Assembly: GCF_002994745.2 (NCBI RefSeq)
Contig: NC_037092.1
Coordinates: 77,199,824-77,263,823 of the forward strand
Direction: 5' to 3'
From: Rosa chinensis
Lineage: Eukaryota; Streptophyta; Magnoliopsida; Rosales; Rosaceae
DNA: 64,000 nucleotides
Both the position numbers and the translations under genes were made by a program. The notes beneath the pieces were generated by a model. The model saw only the letters and a program-made list of their open reading frames with translations, had not been told where the DNA came from and did not search any database. Position 1 is the first letter of the stretch. The number at the start of each line of letters is the position of its first letter. Shown here piece by piece: positions 10,296 through 22,523 of the stretch.

Positions 10296-12203
10296 TAGAT
10301 CGATGAAATATCTCAACAAATATCTCATCCAACCCGTCGACTTTTCCTTTGCAGAAAATATCTTCCTCCTAACTACGTGGAATTAAGAACCAATGATGAA
10401 AAATATCTCTATTTTTTTTTTTCTGGAAGTACTTGATTAAAGCTTCTGTTTCTGGGGTCTACTTATCATCAAGACATGATCATATGTTATAAGGTCCCTC
10501 TTGGATACAGTCTTTCCTATGACATGTTCAGGAGTAATTATTATGTACATCGAATACATTACGTTGTGATCATTAATGACGTATTTGACAGATTGTTAAT
10601 CGACATATTGTTAGTGTATTGCCTTTTGTTTTCTTTTATATATTTTTTTTCTTCTCTAAATTTGATAATTAAAAGACAATCTAAACTTAAATTTTAGTAA
10701 TTCTTAATTTACTCCAAATTGATAAGTTTACATTCGAAAACTCAACATTGTTATGTAATGTAGCAGATATACTAGGTAAATTAGTTTGTGACTGGAATTT
10801 TTGTGTATAATCTCGATCATAACTCACGAGAAATGAGCAAGAGTCAACTTTATTTCAGTGGACTGTCAAGCATTGGAATATTTCATGGACACTATTATTG
10901 ATATCAACTGATGGCATAGTAGTGGTCCATCTCAAGAACCATTTTCTTTTGCTTACTCTTTGTGGTACCTCATTGTGTAGGTAGTAGTGTCATTGTCTTT
11001 ACAAGTATGCTCGCACAAGATCACTCACGTAATGTGATCACTCATCCAAAGTCAAGTGAGACTCCAACAATTGTGTTCATATTGATCTAAATTATTTTGA
11101 TGAAGTTGATTTGAAGACAATCATTCACTAATCCATGTGCAGTTGCAATCAAAGATCCAACATTTCAATACGAACTTGTACTGAATGTGCATTTGTGGTC
11201 CATATAGCATACTGTTCAACATGATTTTCTTCAATTCTTGATTTAAGCTAGGTGAAAAGCTTTTAAATGAGAGTGATTGATGTTTAGAATATTTAATTCG
11301 TTAGGTCGTGTTTCACTTATGAATGTTTTATAATTGAATTCAGTTTAACGTACATGGCATAAGGATTTTGGTATCTCCGAGTCAATTTAATTGTTGAAGT
11401 ATTGATAATTTTTGTTCATAATAATGTGATCTTAAATTAGAATTCGCCCTCCATAAAATAAAGAACACAACTTTTCTACAATAATTTTCCAACCTTTAGT
11501 CCTTCCGTGGTGGATCAATATTTTCGAATAGTTACCTTCGACTGATGCTACTTTTACCTTTCTTTATATCATTTTGTTTGTGTTGTATAACTTTTGTATT
11601 ATATGTGGTCCTTTGAAAGAATGGGACAATCACAGTGGACCATAAGACTTCGCCAGAAGCTCACCCCATATGTCCTCTTTTGCAAGAGGGAAAGTTTCAA
11701 TTCAAATTTTCTTACAACAATTTCAGAATACAACAAAAATTATATATGAAAGAAACTAGACAAATCAGAAAAAGAACTGAGCGAAACAACTAAAAGTGTA
11801 AATTCAAATGTCTTCGTATAATATGTCACATGAAACTGAAATTGTAATGATCGTAATCAAATAGCTAAAGAATACTCGAATTGGCTATTTGTTTGCATTG
11901 ATAATTCTTGTAAAAATATCTAAAGAATGGTTCCTTGGACGGCAGGCGATACAAATTACAAAGAATGAACAGAAAACGCTCGAATATGGGTTCCAAAATG
12001 ACCCAAACTCACGGGCTTTGCGAGAGTAGGCTCAAATAGCCCAACAAATAGAAATGACGTCTACGTAATCGAATCTCTTTTTGGCGCTATATTAACCGCC
12101 GGTCTCTTTCGTCGTCGTCTTCCTCGTTCTGCTCAATCCTCTTTTATCTTCTTCTGCTTTCTTTCTCCCTCCTCGAACTATCAGCCCACTCCCAACGACC
12201 CTA
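10296..12203. other. Intergenic DNA between the CCT gene and the first UGT87 gene
   Basis: AT-rich spacer with no supported gene or clear repeat termini. The proximal end includes an ACGT core (about 12062) and TATATT at about 12088, 115 bp before the UGT start, the best candidate promoter for that gene. Confidence 0.45.
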
Positions 12204-14405
12204 ATGGACCTCCACACTCCCCATCCAACCACCCCTAGTTGCCACGTGGTCGCATTGCCCTTCCCCGGCCGCGGCCACATCAACCCCATGATGTGCCTCT
12301 GCCACTCCATCGCCGCCATCTCCCCCGACACGACCGTCTCCTTCATCCTAACCGAAGAGTGGCTCGGCTTCATCGGATCAGATCCGAAACCCGACAACGT
12401 GCGATTCATCACCATTCCCCAGGTCATTCCCTCGGAAATCGGTCGCGGCAAGGACTCTCCCAGCTTCTACGAGACTGTTCTGAAGAAGATCAGAGCGCCG
12501 GTGGAGGATCTCCTCGATCGGCTCGTGCCGCCGGTGACGGCCTTGATCGCCGATACGTACTTGGTGTGGTCGGTTGAGATCGGGAATGTGAGGAATATTC
12601 CGGTGGCTTCTCTTTGGACTATGTCGGCTTCTGTCTATTCGGTGTTTCAATATTTTGATCTACTCGTTCAGAACCAGCATTTCCCGGTCAATTTGGCGGG
12701 TACGTAAATCTAACTTGATAATTTGATTTCATTTTTACTTAGAGAAAATTACAATTTACAGGGTTATAATTTTACAGGTTTTCAATTCGGAAGTATTGAT
12801 CTAACTTCATATATAGAGTGATAAACTAGTTTCTTGTGATGTATTGATGTTTATAGATCATTCTACCACAATATGAAACTGGCCGTGCTATTACACAAAG
12901 CCGAAGTCAATAGGAAGTCCAATGTAGATAAACTAGTTTCATTAAATGTTATCAGCTAATTTTTGCGACTACTTACATGAATTGGACCTATCATCAGATA
13001 AAGTTATAATGAAAAATTATATTATGTATCCAACTACATATATTTAAATATAGAGAAATTTCGTATGATAGAATAGTTTCATGAAATATTCAAAAGTCAG
13101 ATCACTATATAAAACATGGCTACCATCACATGGAGTTATATTGAGAAGTTCTATTACGCATTTAAGATTTGACACATGATTTATAGACTTTATGTCGTGA
13201 TAGACTAGTTTTATGAAATATTAAGATACCGATATACTATTATATGAAATTGACATAACAACAGAGTAAGTTTGTCTTTTTTACTATATTGATTCTTTAA
13301 TGCACCACAAACAATTTTGCTCTAAATTCTCTAATACAAGTATGGTTTCAATTTTATGGTCTTGATTCTTTGTATACGTAAAAGGCATATGTTTCAATTG
13401 GTAATAAAATTAGTCTACCAAATTGATGAAACTAAAAGGTCTGTCCTCAAGCTCCCACAATAAGGCAACTTACCATGCATTATTGATACAATCAATAAAA
13501 CCGTATTGTTTTTTTTTTTTTTTTTTGTAGAGAGTGGAGAAGAGAGGGTGGACTATATCCCGGGGCTTCCTTCTACACGTGTGGCGGACCTTCCTACGTG
13601 TTTTTACGGAAAAGGGCTTAATGTCCTGAATAGAGCTTTAGAATCAATTTCATGCCTATCTAAAGCACAATGCCTTTTGTTACCTTCAGTTTACGAGCTT
13701 GAACCAGAAGTGATCGACGCTTTGAGGCAAAGTGTTCCGATCCCGGTTTACCATATTGGGCCTACCATACCCTGCTTCAAAGTGGAAGCCCATTCAATGC
13801 CCAATGAGGATCACTATTTTGATTGGCTTGACAAGCAACCTAGAGGTTCAGTTTTGTATGTGTCACAAGGCAGTCTGCATTCAGCTCCTCAAGCTCAAAT
13901 GGATGAAATCGCCGCCGGGTTGCAGGCCAGCGGTGTCCGGTTCTTTTGGGTGGCGCGTGAGGAAGTGTCGAAGCTAAAAGAGAAATGTGGTAACATGGGG
14001 ATTGTGGTGCCTTGGTGTGACCAATTAAAAGTGTTATGCCATTCTTCTTTGGGTGGGTTTTGGTCACATTGTGGCTGGAATTCGACCTCTGAAGCTGTTT
14101 TTGCCGGTCTTCCGATGTTGACTTTTCCTATATATTGGGACCAAGTACCTAATAGTAAGATGATCGTTGAAGATTGGAAAATTGGGTGGAGGGTGAAGAA
14201 GGGTTCGGGAGAAGAAGGTTTGGTGAGTAGAGAAGAGATTGGTGGGCTTGTTAAAATTTTTATGGATTTGGAAAATGAGGAGGGGAAAGAAATGAGGAGA
14301 AGAGCAAGAGAGCTTAGTGAAATTTACAAACAAGCAATCAGAAAAGGTGGGTCATCTTATAACAGTGTTGAAGCCTTTATCAGTGACATATCAAAGATGA
14401 AATAA
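12204..14405 (+). CDS. UGT87A: UDP-glycosyltransferase, UGT87A type (copy 1)
   Basis: Exons 12204-12699 and 13531-14405 join in phase 1 (the codon GAG is split) to give 456 aa, normal for a plant family-1 UGT. The N-terminal acceptor domain has PFPGRGHINPMM with the catalytic His at 25, and IADTYL with the likely catalytic Asp at 117. The C-terminal domain holds a complete 44-residue PSPG sugar-donor box (W327 to Q370: WCDQLKVL, HCGWNS, and final DQ). The last residue is Q, usual for UDP-glucose users. Family 87 enzymes are cytosolic and glycosylate small acceptors; Arabidopsis UGT87A2 is linked to flowering time and stress. The acceptor here cannot be read from sequence. Odd: the normally conserved SLGS reads SQGS (YVSQGSLHS), and exon 1 is GC-rich at third positions while exon 2 is not. 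Tandem with copy 2, 1.2 kb away. Confidence 0.92.
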
Positions 14406-14653
14406 AGATGCGAGAGAAGCAATGTTGGATCAAATGGCATTGTGTCATTGATATATGATGTACGATTAGTGGAAATAAAGATTCAAATAATTTAACTAAT
14501 TAGCAGCTGCATGTAGTTCTTGTTAATTAATATTAAATTTTAATTAGTTTCCATGATCAAATTCCTATTTCCTAAAGTTAAAAAATCAAAAACCAAAACA
14601 ATGCACATCCAAATAATAAAATACTAAAAATAGACAATTCAAATTCACCTTCA

Positions 14654-14760
14654 TGCACCCACTACCTAAGATCGAGATCATGAGTTCGAGTCACCATGAG
14701 AATAGGAGTGAAAATGTGAAATCCTTTAATCCTCTTTTGAAAAAAGTAAACAAAAAAAAA
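14654..14760 (+). mobile_element. tRNA-derived SINE, 5'-truncated copy with 11-bp TSD
   Basis: Shares CACCCACTACCTAAGATC, GAGTTCGAGTCACCATG and GTGAAATCCTTTAATCC with the copy at 6596, but lacks the A-box end. It ends in an A-rich tail. A perfect 11-bp direct repeat ATTCACCTTCA (14643-14653 and 14761-14771) marks the insertion. Confidence 0.85.
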
Positions 14761-14771
14761 ATTCACCTTCA

Positions 14772-15582
14772 ACTCGAGATTTGGTTTAATTTATGTTCAA
14801 AGGCTCAACTCAAGCAGAGATGTAGCCATATACAAGATTACTTGGGCGGCAACCCAATCCAATTTTCTCCCAAAAATGTTTATATATTATGAAATGTACA
14901 ATACTTACATGAGTTTCTCAAAAATTAGTTGGTTAAATGTTTGGTTTAACACAGATTAGGTCTTTGGTTTGATCACTAAGAGCATCTCCCATGGTAGGCT
15001 AAAAGCCAAATGGTTTTAGCCTACCAAAAACAGAATATTCCCTCTAATATGCTTTTTTAGCCTACCAACAAAAAACAGTGCTGCTACCGTAGGCCAAATT
15101 CTGTAGGCCAAAATCAAATATCATTACATCTAACGGCTTAGAATATATTTCCGAGGCCAAATTCTCTAGCTTTGGAGGTTTAAAATCCTTACTTAGTTCT
15201 GTAAAAAAAAAAAATTAAAGAAGGTAAAATGGATTTCCAGTTGATAGAGGAATGAATTTACGAATAAAATTTTCGAGCCAAATATGGTAGCAGACAAGTT
15301 AGCACCTTTAACTATGCTCCGATGCAGTTAATAATTCTCTTTATATCTTGCCAAGGTGCTTGCTCCCACAGTCCACTTCTTGATAATTCCCACCAAAATG
15401 AGGGCCTGGTTTGGTATTTCGACCAGTTTCATGATGAGCTCATGACTTAGCTAATCAACAGTAGCCTAGTTAGGTGGCTTCATCAATGCCATGATGGCTA
15501 TCCCAGTATCAATAAGATGGCCATGACATCAAAACCCTGAAAGCTTCAGCAAACCTTCAACCTTCACTGGTATATATCAGAA
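14772..15582. other. Spacer between UGT87 copies, with a possible MITE fragment
   Basis: At about 14980 the phrase GAGCATCTCCCATGG begins a segment rich in AGCCTACC and TAGGCCAAA words, resembling one end of a common plant MITE that opens with GAGCATCTCC. No matching second end or TSD was found. The remainder is promoter-proximal DNA for UGT copy 2. Confidence 0.3.
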
Positions 15583-18142
15583 ATGGGAACGGTGAAGCTC
15601 GAGCCAATCGCTCCTTGCCACCTGGTGGCGCTGCCGTACCCCGGCCGAGGCCACATCAACCCCATGATGAACCTCTGCAAGCTTCTCGCTTCTAAAAAAC
15701 ACGACCTCCTCATCACCTTCGTCGTCACCGAAGAGTGGCACGGCTTCATCGGAGCCGACCCGAAACCTGACAACATCCGGTTCGCCATGGTGCCCAACGT
15801 CATACCCTCCGAACTCGGCCGGGCCAAGGACTTTCCGGGATTCGTGGAGGCCGTGTGCACCAAGCTGCAAGAGCCGTTCGAGCTGCTTCTGGACCGGCTC
15901 GAGCCGGAGGTAAGCTTTATAGTTGCGGATCCATTTGTGGTTTGGGCAGTGAGGGTTGGGAATAAGAGGAATATTGCGGTGGCTTCGCTTTGGCCGATGT
16001 CGGCGTCTGTGTTCTCGACGTTACACCACTTCGAGCTGCTCAAAGAAAATGGCCACTTCCCTGCTGATGTGTCAGGTACTAAATTAGTGAAAGTAATCGC
16101 ATGGAATTCTGTGAAAAAAATTTGGTTATGCTGAGTATCTTGACTTGGTGCTTTTTTTTATTATTCTATTTTATTTTTTATTTTTTTAAGAAGAAAATAC
16201 AATATGACAAAGGAAACATCAGCCCAAACTTCTTTTATAAAAGAGAAACAAAATATAATTGAAAAAAGAAACAAAACAGATGCAGCAAGGATGCACCATA
16301 GACCAATGAAGATATGTGATGTACTAAACCCAGACACTAGAAATAGCCATGAGAAACAAACCAACCGTAGAATTGACTCTTGGAGACACCAATTAAAACT
16401 TGCCCATTACAAGTAGTAAAAGGGTTGGAAAACAAGTCTAAATCACAGTTTTATAGAATATTAACGTATTGGCAGTAAATGAAAGATAAACCAACTCTCA
16501 ATAGTAACAGGCCAATTCCCTAACTCGAGATTAGGCTATATTAGTACATGTAGTCGGTCTATCTCTGTATTGAACAGTGTACTTAATATATCAGTATATT
16601 AATCTATATATTGTAGACTAATTTTATGTGGTAACTAATTGGTGTGTCAATGACATATCAACTGGAACATATAGTTATTTCAAGTTGAAAAAAGTGATAC
16701 ACTTATTTACAAATTGGGATTGTATCAATTGAGGTTTACATGATTCACTTTCAGAACAAGAAAATAAAACTTATATAGATAATTATTGCATTCTATGACC
16801 TATTTGAAAAATTAAGATGTATCATGGTTATCTTATCAATTTAGGAGCTTTCTCTCCTCTCATTGTAACAATTGATTTCATTAATAAAGTTTGTCACACT
16901 TCATCAATTGAAAAAAAAAAATTGGAAACTCGAGATTTAGATTTTTTTAAATTTTTCTTCATATATCATCAATTGTAATCGACAGTATCGGTTTCTTTCA
17001 TCTCAAAATTTAGTCTAAACTAATTAAGATTATCTATATATGAAATGTTTAGATTGTAGCTAATAGTACATACATAACATCAAACTGGATGCAAATTTTG
17101 TATTCTTGATAGAGGTATCTGGTTAGACAAATATGTTTATATATCACGAGCCGGCCAAATTGCATGTGCTGCTAGGCTATCTTAAAGCCTTTCCTCATAC
17201 CAATTGATTGTTACCGGAATTTTTCTTATGTTCCTCTGTGCCAAATGTGTATATATAGTCCGTGGAGATGAAGTAATAGATTACATCCCCGGAATCTCCA
17301 CCACCCGCCTGGCAGATCTTCCCACTGTATTCTACGACGACGTTCAACAAGTCCTCAACAGAGCCCTTGAAGCTGTTTCCAGCACATACAAAGCACAATA
17401 CCTCATATCAACTTCATTCTACGAGCTTGAGCCCCATGCCTTTGACACATTGAGAGCCAAACTGTCTTCGCCGGTCTACCCTATTGGCCCAAGCATCCCA
17501 CACTTCGAGATTTCAAAAGGTGCTCATGACAATGACCTAAACTATCTGCACTGGCTAGACTCTCAACCTAAAAGTTCTGTCATGTATGTCTCACTGGGGA
17601 GCTTCTTGTCTGTTTCGAATGCCCAGATGGATGAAATCATTGCCGGGGTGAAAAACAGCGGTGTTAGGTTCTTGTGGGTGGCGCGTGGGGATGCTTCTAA
17701 GCTGAAAGATGGCGTTGGTGACATGGGTTTGGTGGTGCCTTGGTGTGACCAATTGGGGGTGTTGTGTCACTCTTCCATTGGAGGGTTTTGGTCGCATTGT
17801 GGTTGGAACTCAACTCAAGAAGCTGTTTATGCTGGTCTTCCTGTTCTTACTTTCCCTATATTTTTTGACCAAATCCCAAATGGGAAGCAAATTGTTGAGG
17901 ATTGGAAGATCGGGTATAGGGTGAAGAAGAAGAAAGTTGGAGGTGGAGACATAGTGACCAGAGAGGAGATTGCAGAGCTTCTGCAGAGGTTTATGGATGT
18001 CGAAAGCAATGAGGGGAAGGAGGTTAGGAAAAGAGCAAAACAACTTCAAGAGACTTGTCAAGGAGCAATTGCAAAGGGTGGTTCTTCTGATTCCAACCTT
18101 GATGCTTTTATTAAGAATATTTCACGAGGTTATAGCCCTTAA
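15583..18142 (+). CDS. UGT87A: UDP-glycosyltransferase, UGT87A type (copy 2)
   Basis: Exons 15583-16075 and 17259-18142 join in phase 1 at the same place as copy 1 to give 458 aa. The 1.2 kb intron acceptor (TATATATAG) was chosen because it restores the conserved GDEVIDYIPG reading. Catalytic His24 lies in YPGRGHINPMM, probable Asp116 in VADPFV, and the PSPG box runs W326 to Q369 (WCDQLGVL, HCGWNS, DQ). The SLGS motif is canonical (YVSLGSFLSVS). The first 330 bp of the coding sequence are strongly GC-rich, as in copy 1. It and copy 1 share motif order and intron site throughout, so they are tandem duplicates. Probably cytosolic; acceptor unknown. Intact. Confidence 0.93.
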
Positions 18143-18536
18143 TTAAGCTCCTGATTGTTGTATTTCTTTCCTATTGCTAGCTCCATGTTTTCCGGCCATA
18201 AGGTTCAGTCTTAGATTGGACAACCTTGGTGGTGTTCTAAAGTGTCTTCATCCATTTCTTAATAGTAATGTTAAAATATGGAGTAACTTTCAAATTGTCT
18301 CCCTTTTCAAAAAACACTTTCAAATTGTCTCTATTATTAAGAAGCTGTATGGAATAATTAATGTGTATTCCGCTGAAAGATGTATTTCTCAATTTTGTGT
18401 ACGTGGTTTGCTACTCACAATATACGTGATGTTTAATAAATTTGTGGTAAATAAATGTGATCGTCATATAATGGTTGTCTTTATTATGATTTCATACTGA
18501 TAAAACAACATCAGTTAATTATGAATTGTGCATCTC
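18143..18536. other. 3' flank of UGT87 copy 2 up to the CACTA insertion
   Basis: 3' UTR and AT-rich spacer. Two near copies of CTTTCAAATTGTCTC lie at about 18287 and 18318. No gene. Confidence 0.4.
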
Positions 18537-18666
18537 CACTACAACAAAACTGGTCTTTTACGACACACAATGTGCGTCGTAAAAAACAACTTTACTGCAC
18601 AAAGAAGCGTGTCGTAAAATACCATATTGTAAAAGACAAATTTCTCGTGGCACACAAAATGTGCGC

Positions 18667-21048
18667 TGTAAGGCCCCGTACCTTAACATCTCTATGAAGT
18701 ACGTTTTTATTGGTTTTGACCGAGGAGTTGACTTTCTATTTTGTCTGTTACGTCGGTATATTCCTTGAGTACGTCGTAAGTTGCGAAAAATTTAGTTCGT
18801 GGACACGCAGTTTGTATCGATCGGAGTTTTTATGGGAAAGTTGAGATTTAAGTGTTGGAAGGTACTGTTCCTTATTAAAATGTTGGTTTTTTTTTTTAAG
18901 AAGGGGAATTAGTTAATTAAAAGGAGAGAGAGAGAGAGAGAATCGGACAGAGCCGACCTCCCGAACCCTCCTCCTTGCTTTTTCTTCTTCTCCCCGAACC
19001 GGACTCATTTTCCGGCGATTCACCTCAGCCGGACCTCGTTGGACTCGCCTCCGGCCACCGCAGCTTCCCCTCTTCATTCTCTTTCATCTCAGATATATGA
19101 TTTTAGCTGGGTAGCTTTGATTTGAACGATTTTGGGGGAAGATTGCCGATCGGGTTTGAGAACCTCCGGCTAGGTTTTTGATTTCTGGCAGTCTCCGGCC
19201 GGAAATCCTTGTGATTTTGGTTCTCTGTGAAGAGTTGAACACTTTTCCAACCTCCTTGTAGCTTGATTTGGCCGGAGGAAGTGGTAGGGATGATGAACAG
19301 TGGCTGTCGGGTTTTTTTTCCGATTTTGGGTTGATTTCCGACCACCTCTGCTTAGTTTTAGCTGTTATTGCAGGTTTAAAGATTGTTGGGTTTGCTGTGG
19401 TGAAGTGTTTAGGCTTGTTAGGTTGGCCGGAGATGGGGTTTGGTGTGATGGCGCATGAAACCACGCACCGCCACTGGTGGTGGCGTGTTGAGTGGTTATC
19501 AGGCTAGTTAACTACTTTGTGAGGTGGTGTTGTTGTTGGAACCTTCGGTTGGCATTATTTTAGACTTGTGATTAATTGTTTGGTTGGTTGTTTTGATGTT
19601 ATGGTTCACAAACTTCCGGGTTAATCCCTTGATAAATTGCTAATAGGCCTAGTACAGATTTAATCTACTTGGTTGAGAATTTGAAGTTGATATGGAGATT
19701 TTTAGAAAAGGAAATTATATTATTTTGGTGGATAATTGTGATTACGGATTTGAAATTTATTGTTTGAGAAGTTACAAGTGACTTTTGAAGGCTAAAAAGA
19801 AATTAGAGGATGTTGAGAATGTTAGGATTTCTGTTGTCGGATGTTAAATATCCAAATTGGAAGGATTCGAAATTGTAGAGGAATTGTTGAGTAACGAGTT
19901 ACTTAAATTTTCAAGGGAATGAGTTTTAATTCTTTAATGATTTCCTTTGTGAGGTTAATTTTATCATGCCCAATTATTACAGGACGTACTGAGCCCTCGA
20001 GCGAGGAGGACACGGCCAGGCAGCAGGATTAGCTGCGGGACTCACTTGTGAGTGGATTTTTATTTTGTTTAAATAATGCATGCAGCATGGTATTAAGTTT
20101 TCAGTTGGTTTATTATTTGAGAAAATGTGACTTTGTGGAAAGTAAAGGATTTAAAAAGAAAGCAGTTGACAAGGAGGCCAGTTTTGGCGCATGCGTATCT
20201 TACCTAGTTGGCAGTCCCTTCTAGGTAATAGTCTGGTTGGCAGTCCCATCCGATGCGTCATCTGGTTGGCAGTCCCTTCCAGATGACATGAGGTAGTTAG
20301 TTGGCAGTCTCTTCTAACTACCTGTGGCTAGTTGGCAGTCTCATCTAACCACCGCCTCCTATTCCTGTTGGCAGTCCATTCCGATGCGTCATCTGGGTGG
20401 CAGTCCCTCCCAGATGGCATGAGATGCCTAGGAAGCAGTCCTTCCTAGTCATCAAATGAGTTTTCTTGGAAAAGGATTGAGTTGGAATTATTATAGAGTG
20501 TCGCTGCATGTTGGTTTTGTTGAAAAGAGAAATGGGGAAGCATTCTATTAATTGTTTCAGATTTTGTTTCAGTTTTGTCCACTCACTCTAACGGTTTTTA
20601 AATGTTTTCCCCTGAGCCCTTCGTTTTCAAATGCCCAGATTTCAGATTTGCCGAGATCGCGTCTAGGCTCTAGAGACTTTGGAATCAGCGCTTCCGTTTT
20701 GTCTGTAGGTTATTACTTAACCTACCTTGTATGATATCGGCTTAGTTATTAGTGTTGGTCTGATAACCCTTTTTAAATTTGGTGGATGTTTTTGTTCGAA
20801 TTGATGTTTATTACGGAGGTTGTGATAAGATTTGAACTTTCTGAATGTAATATATATGCTTGGAATGTAAATATGGTATTGTGGGTTGAGTAGAAGTTAA
20901 AGTTTTAATCATGTCCAGGTTTGTGAACATTTTGGGTAGCCCATATTTAGAGGAGGTTCTGCCGATTTTTCGGTAGGATTTCACTTAACGTGGGCCCCGC
21001 AGGCTCGTATTCAGGATTACGGGATGTTTCTTGGGTCGGGTCGTGTCA
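18667..21048 (+). mobile_element. Solo LTR of about 2.38 kb with perfect 5-bp TSD
   Basis: Starts TGTAAGGCCCCG and ends GGGTCGTGTCA (TG...CA), flanked by TGCGC at 18662-18666 and 21049-21053. Removing it and one TSD restores a CACTA sub-terminal repeat (AATGTGCGCCGTAAAA), which proves insertion into that element. No gag or pol follows, so it is a solo LTR formed by LTR-LTR recombination. Terminal style and length suggest Ty3/gypsy, which is an inference. Contains a GA microsatellite (about 18925-18941) and a stem-loop array (20200-20448). Confidence 0.85.
20200..20448 (+). repeat. Array of stem-loops with constant loop and variable arms
   Basis: The core TTGGCAGTCYCWT (small variants) recurs eight times in 250 bp. 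In six units it is the loop of an inverted repeat with different arms: TTACCTAG/CTAGGTAA (20200-20228), GTCATCTGG/CCAGATGAC (20257-20287), AGGTAGTTAG/CTAACTACCT (20291-20323), GTGGCTAG/CTAACCAC (20324-20352, one mismatch), GTCATCTGG/CCAGATGGC (20388-20418, one mismatch), CTAGGAA/TTCCTAG (20428-20448). Units at about 20235 and 20366 have the core but unpaired flanks. The loop is 13 nt in the first five hairpins. Confidence 0.85.
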
Positions 21049-21303
21049 TGCGCCGTAAAAAACATTTTTTGCACATCATAAAACACTCGTTTGCGCGTCG
21101 TGAAAGATATTTTACAACTTTAATTGTGTGCCGTAAAAGACCATTTTGCGTGTCGTAAAAATTGTCTTCATTCAATCTTCTAATAGATAATACTTTCAAT
21201 TAAACCCTTTCATTCAAGCATAGTAAACAAAAGTATGCATGTAGTAAATTAGATCAATTAAATAACTTCATATTACAAAATCATAGTATAATTAAACTGG
21301 TTT

Positions 21304-21576
21304 TCAAATATAGAACATGCTATCTAGATTAGAATTGTCTTCAAATTGATTACATGAGTACTTAAAGGGGCTGATTATAGCTTGATTTGATGCCACATGC
21401 CAACCATTTCCCATAAAGAAGTTGTGCATCATAGAGCCTACAAAGACAAGCAATGACAATTTAAGCATTAGTGAAGTCTGCCCTTCAATCATTCCAAATG
21501 AATAATCCATAGAAGTGAAAACAAATAACCCCAAAACAAATACCATACCAAAATTCGTGGCAGGATCTACTGCCAT
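21304..21576 (-). other. Unassigned hydrophobic open frame inside the Pack-CACTA
   Basis: A 90-aa frame beginning MAVDPATNFGMVFVLGLFVF, with two hydrophobic stretches and codon-like composition. It is on the same strand as the captured gene fragments further right. It may be another captured exon or chance; I do not recognise it. Confidence 0.25.
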
Positions 21577-22437
21577 ACTGCTAAAAGTCTAAGACCTCAT
21601 AATCAAACAGAACTAGTAAGAACTACCAACACCTGAATCTTCCTCCCTTCATTTCAAAATGGGCAGGTCCCTCGTCTTCTCTACTAACTTTGCTCTGAGA
21701 TTTAGGTCTCAAAGATTTGGACTTTCAATTATTAAACCAACATGGGTCTCAAAGATTCACTATTAAGAGCACAATGAGTCTGCATTGTCTTAGATACAAC
21801 TTCATTACTCTCGGCAGAAGTGGATACAACTTCATTTCAAAATAACCTATCATATTTTAATTCCCCACGAACTAAAAAAGGAAAAAAAATCCACTGACCA
21901 AGACTCAGTCATCAATTTCATCAATCACACCACCAAATTCCAATCCCAAACAAACTAATGAATCAAACACTTCTACTGATATTTATGATTGATAAATATG
22001 ATACAAGCACTTCTACTGTATTCATCTATTGTGCACCATTGCATTTCTAAACAAGGTCTAGAATTACTCTTTTCTTCTCACGCTCACGCTCACGCTCAAG
22101 TTCATTTTATGTTTAATCATATCATTGATCATCACATTGGTTTATTAGAGAGAGAGAGAGGGGTACAAAGATCTAGTTCCCAGTTAAAATACCATAAATA
22201 GACTACAGACTTACATGCCCTTTCTTTTCAACGTTCTCCAATGCCCTTGCTTGCTAAGCACTCTCCAATCTCTCGTTGACCATTTGCAAAAACAGAGGGA
22301 ACCTGATCATTATATATTTAACTGTGAATCTCTGATAAAAGAAATATTTAAACAAACATAGCAACCTACATTTCATATAAAAATCCAGTCATAGCAATGA
22401 ATAATAACCACGACCACAAACAGAGGCTCATAACAAC

Positions 22438-22523
22438 CTTGGTTCAACAACCTGCAGCAATTCGGTAGCACAGGGAGGAATGGACCGAGCTTGTGATGCT
22501 CCCCGAGTAGCTCAGATAGATAT
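22438..22523 (-). pseudogene. Captured exon of a KH-domain RNA-binding protein
   Basis: An 86-nt exon with a CTGTGCAG acceptor side and CCAAG/GTTGTT donor reads [15 protein letters not shown] and [13 protein letters not shown]. This matches the N-terminal block (YLSELLAEHQKLGPF...LLNQ) of plant STAR/Quaking-like KH proteins. Only this exon is present, without the KH domain. It sits inside the CACTA element. Confidence 0.75.

Noticed and set aside
12239..12650. Overlapping Arg/Pro/His-rich open frames on both strands over UGT87 copy 1 exon 1
   Set aside because: Shadows of a GC-rich exon; only the frame with GHINP, the Asp motif and correct splicing is real.
15564..16043. 159-aa minus-strand open frame opposite UGT87 copy 2
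   Set aside because: Antisense shadow of the GC-rich exon; a similar shadow occurs opposite copies 1 and 3.
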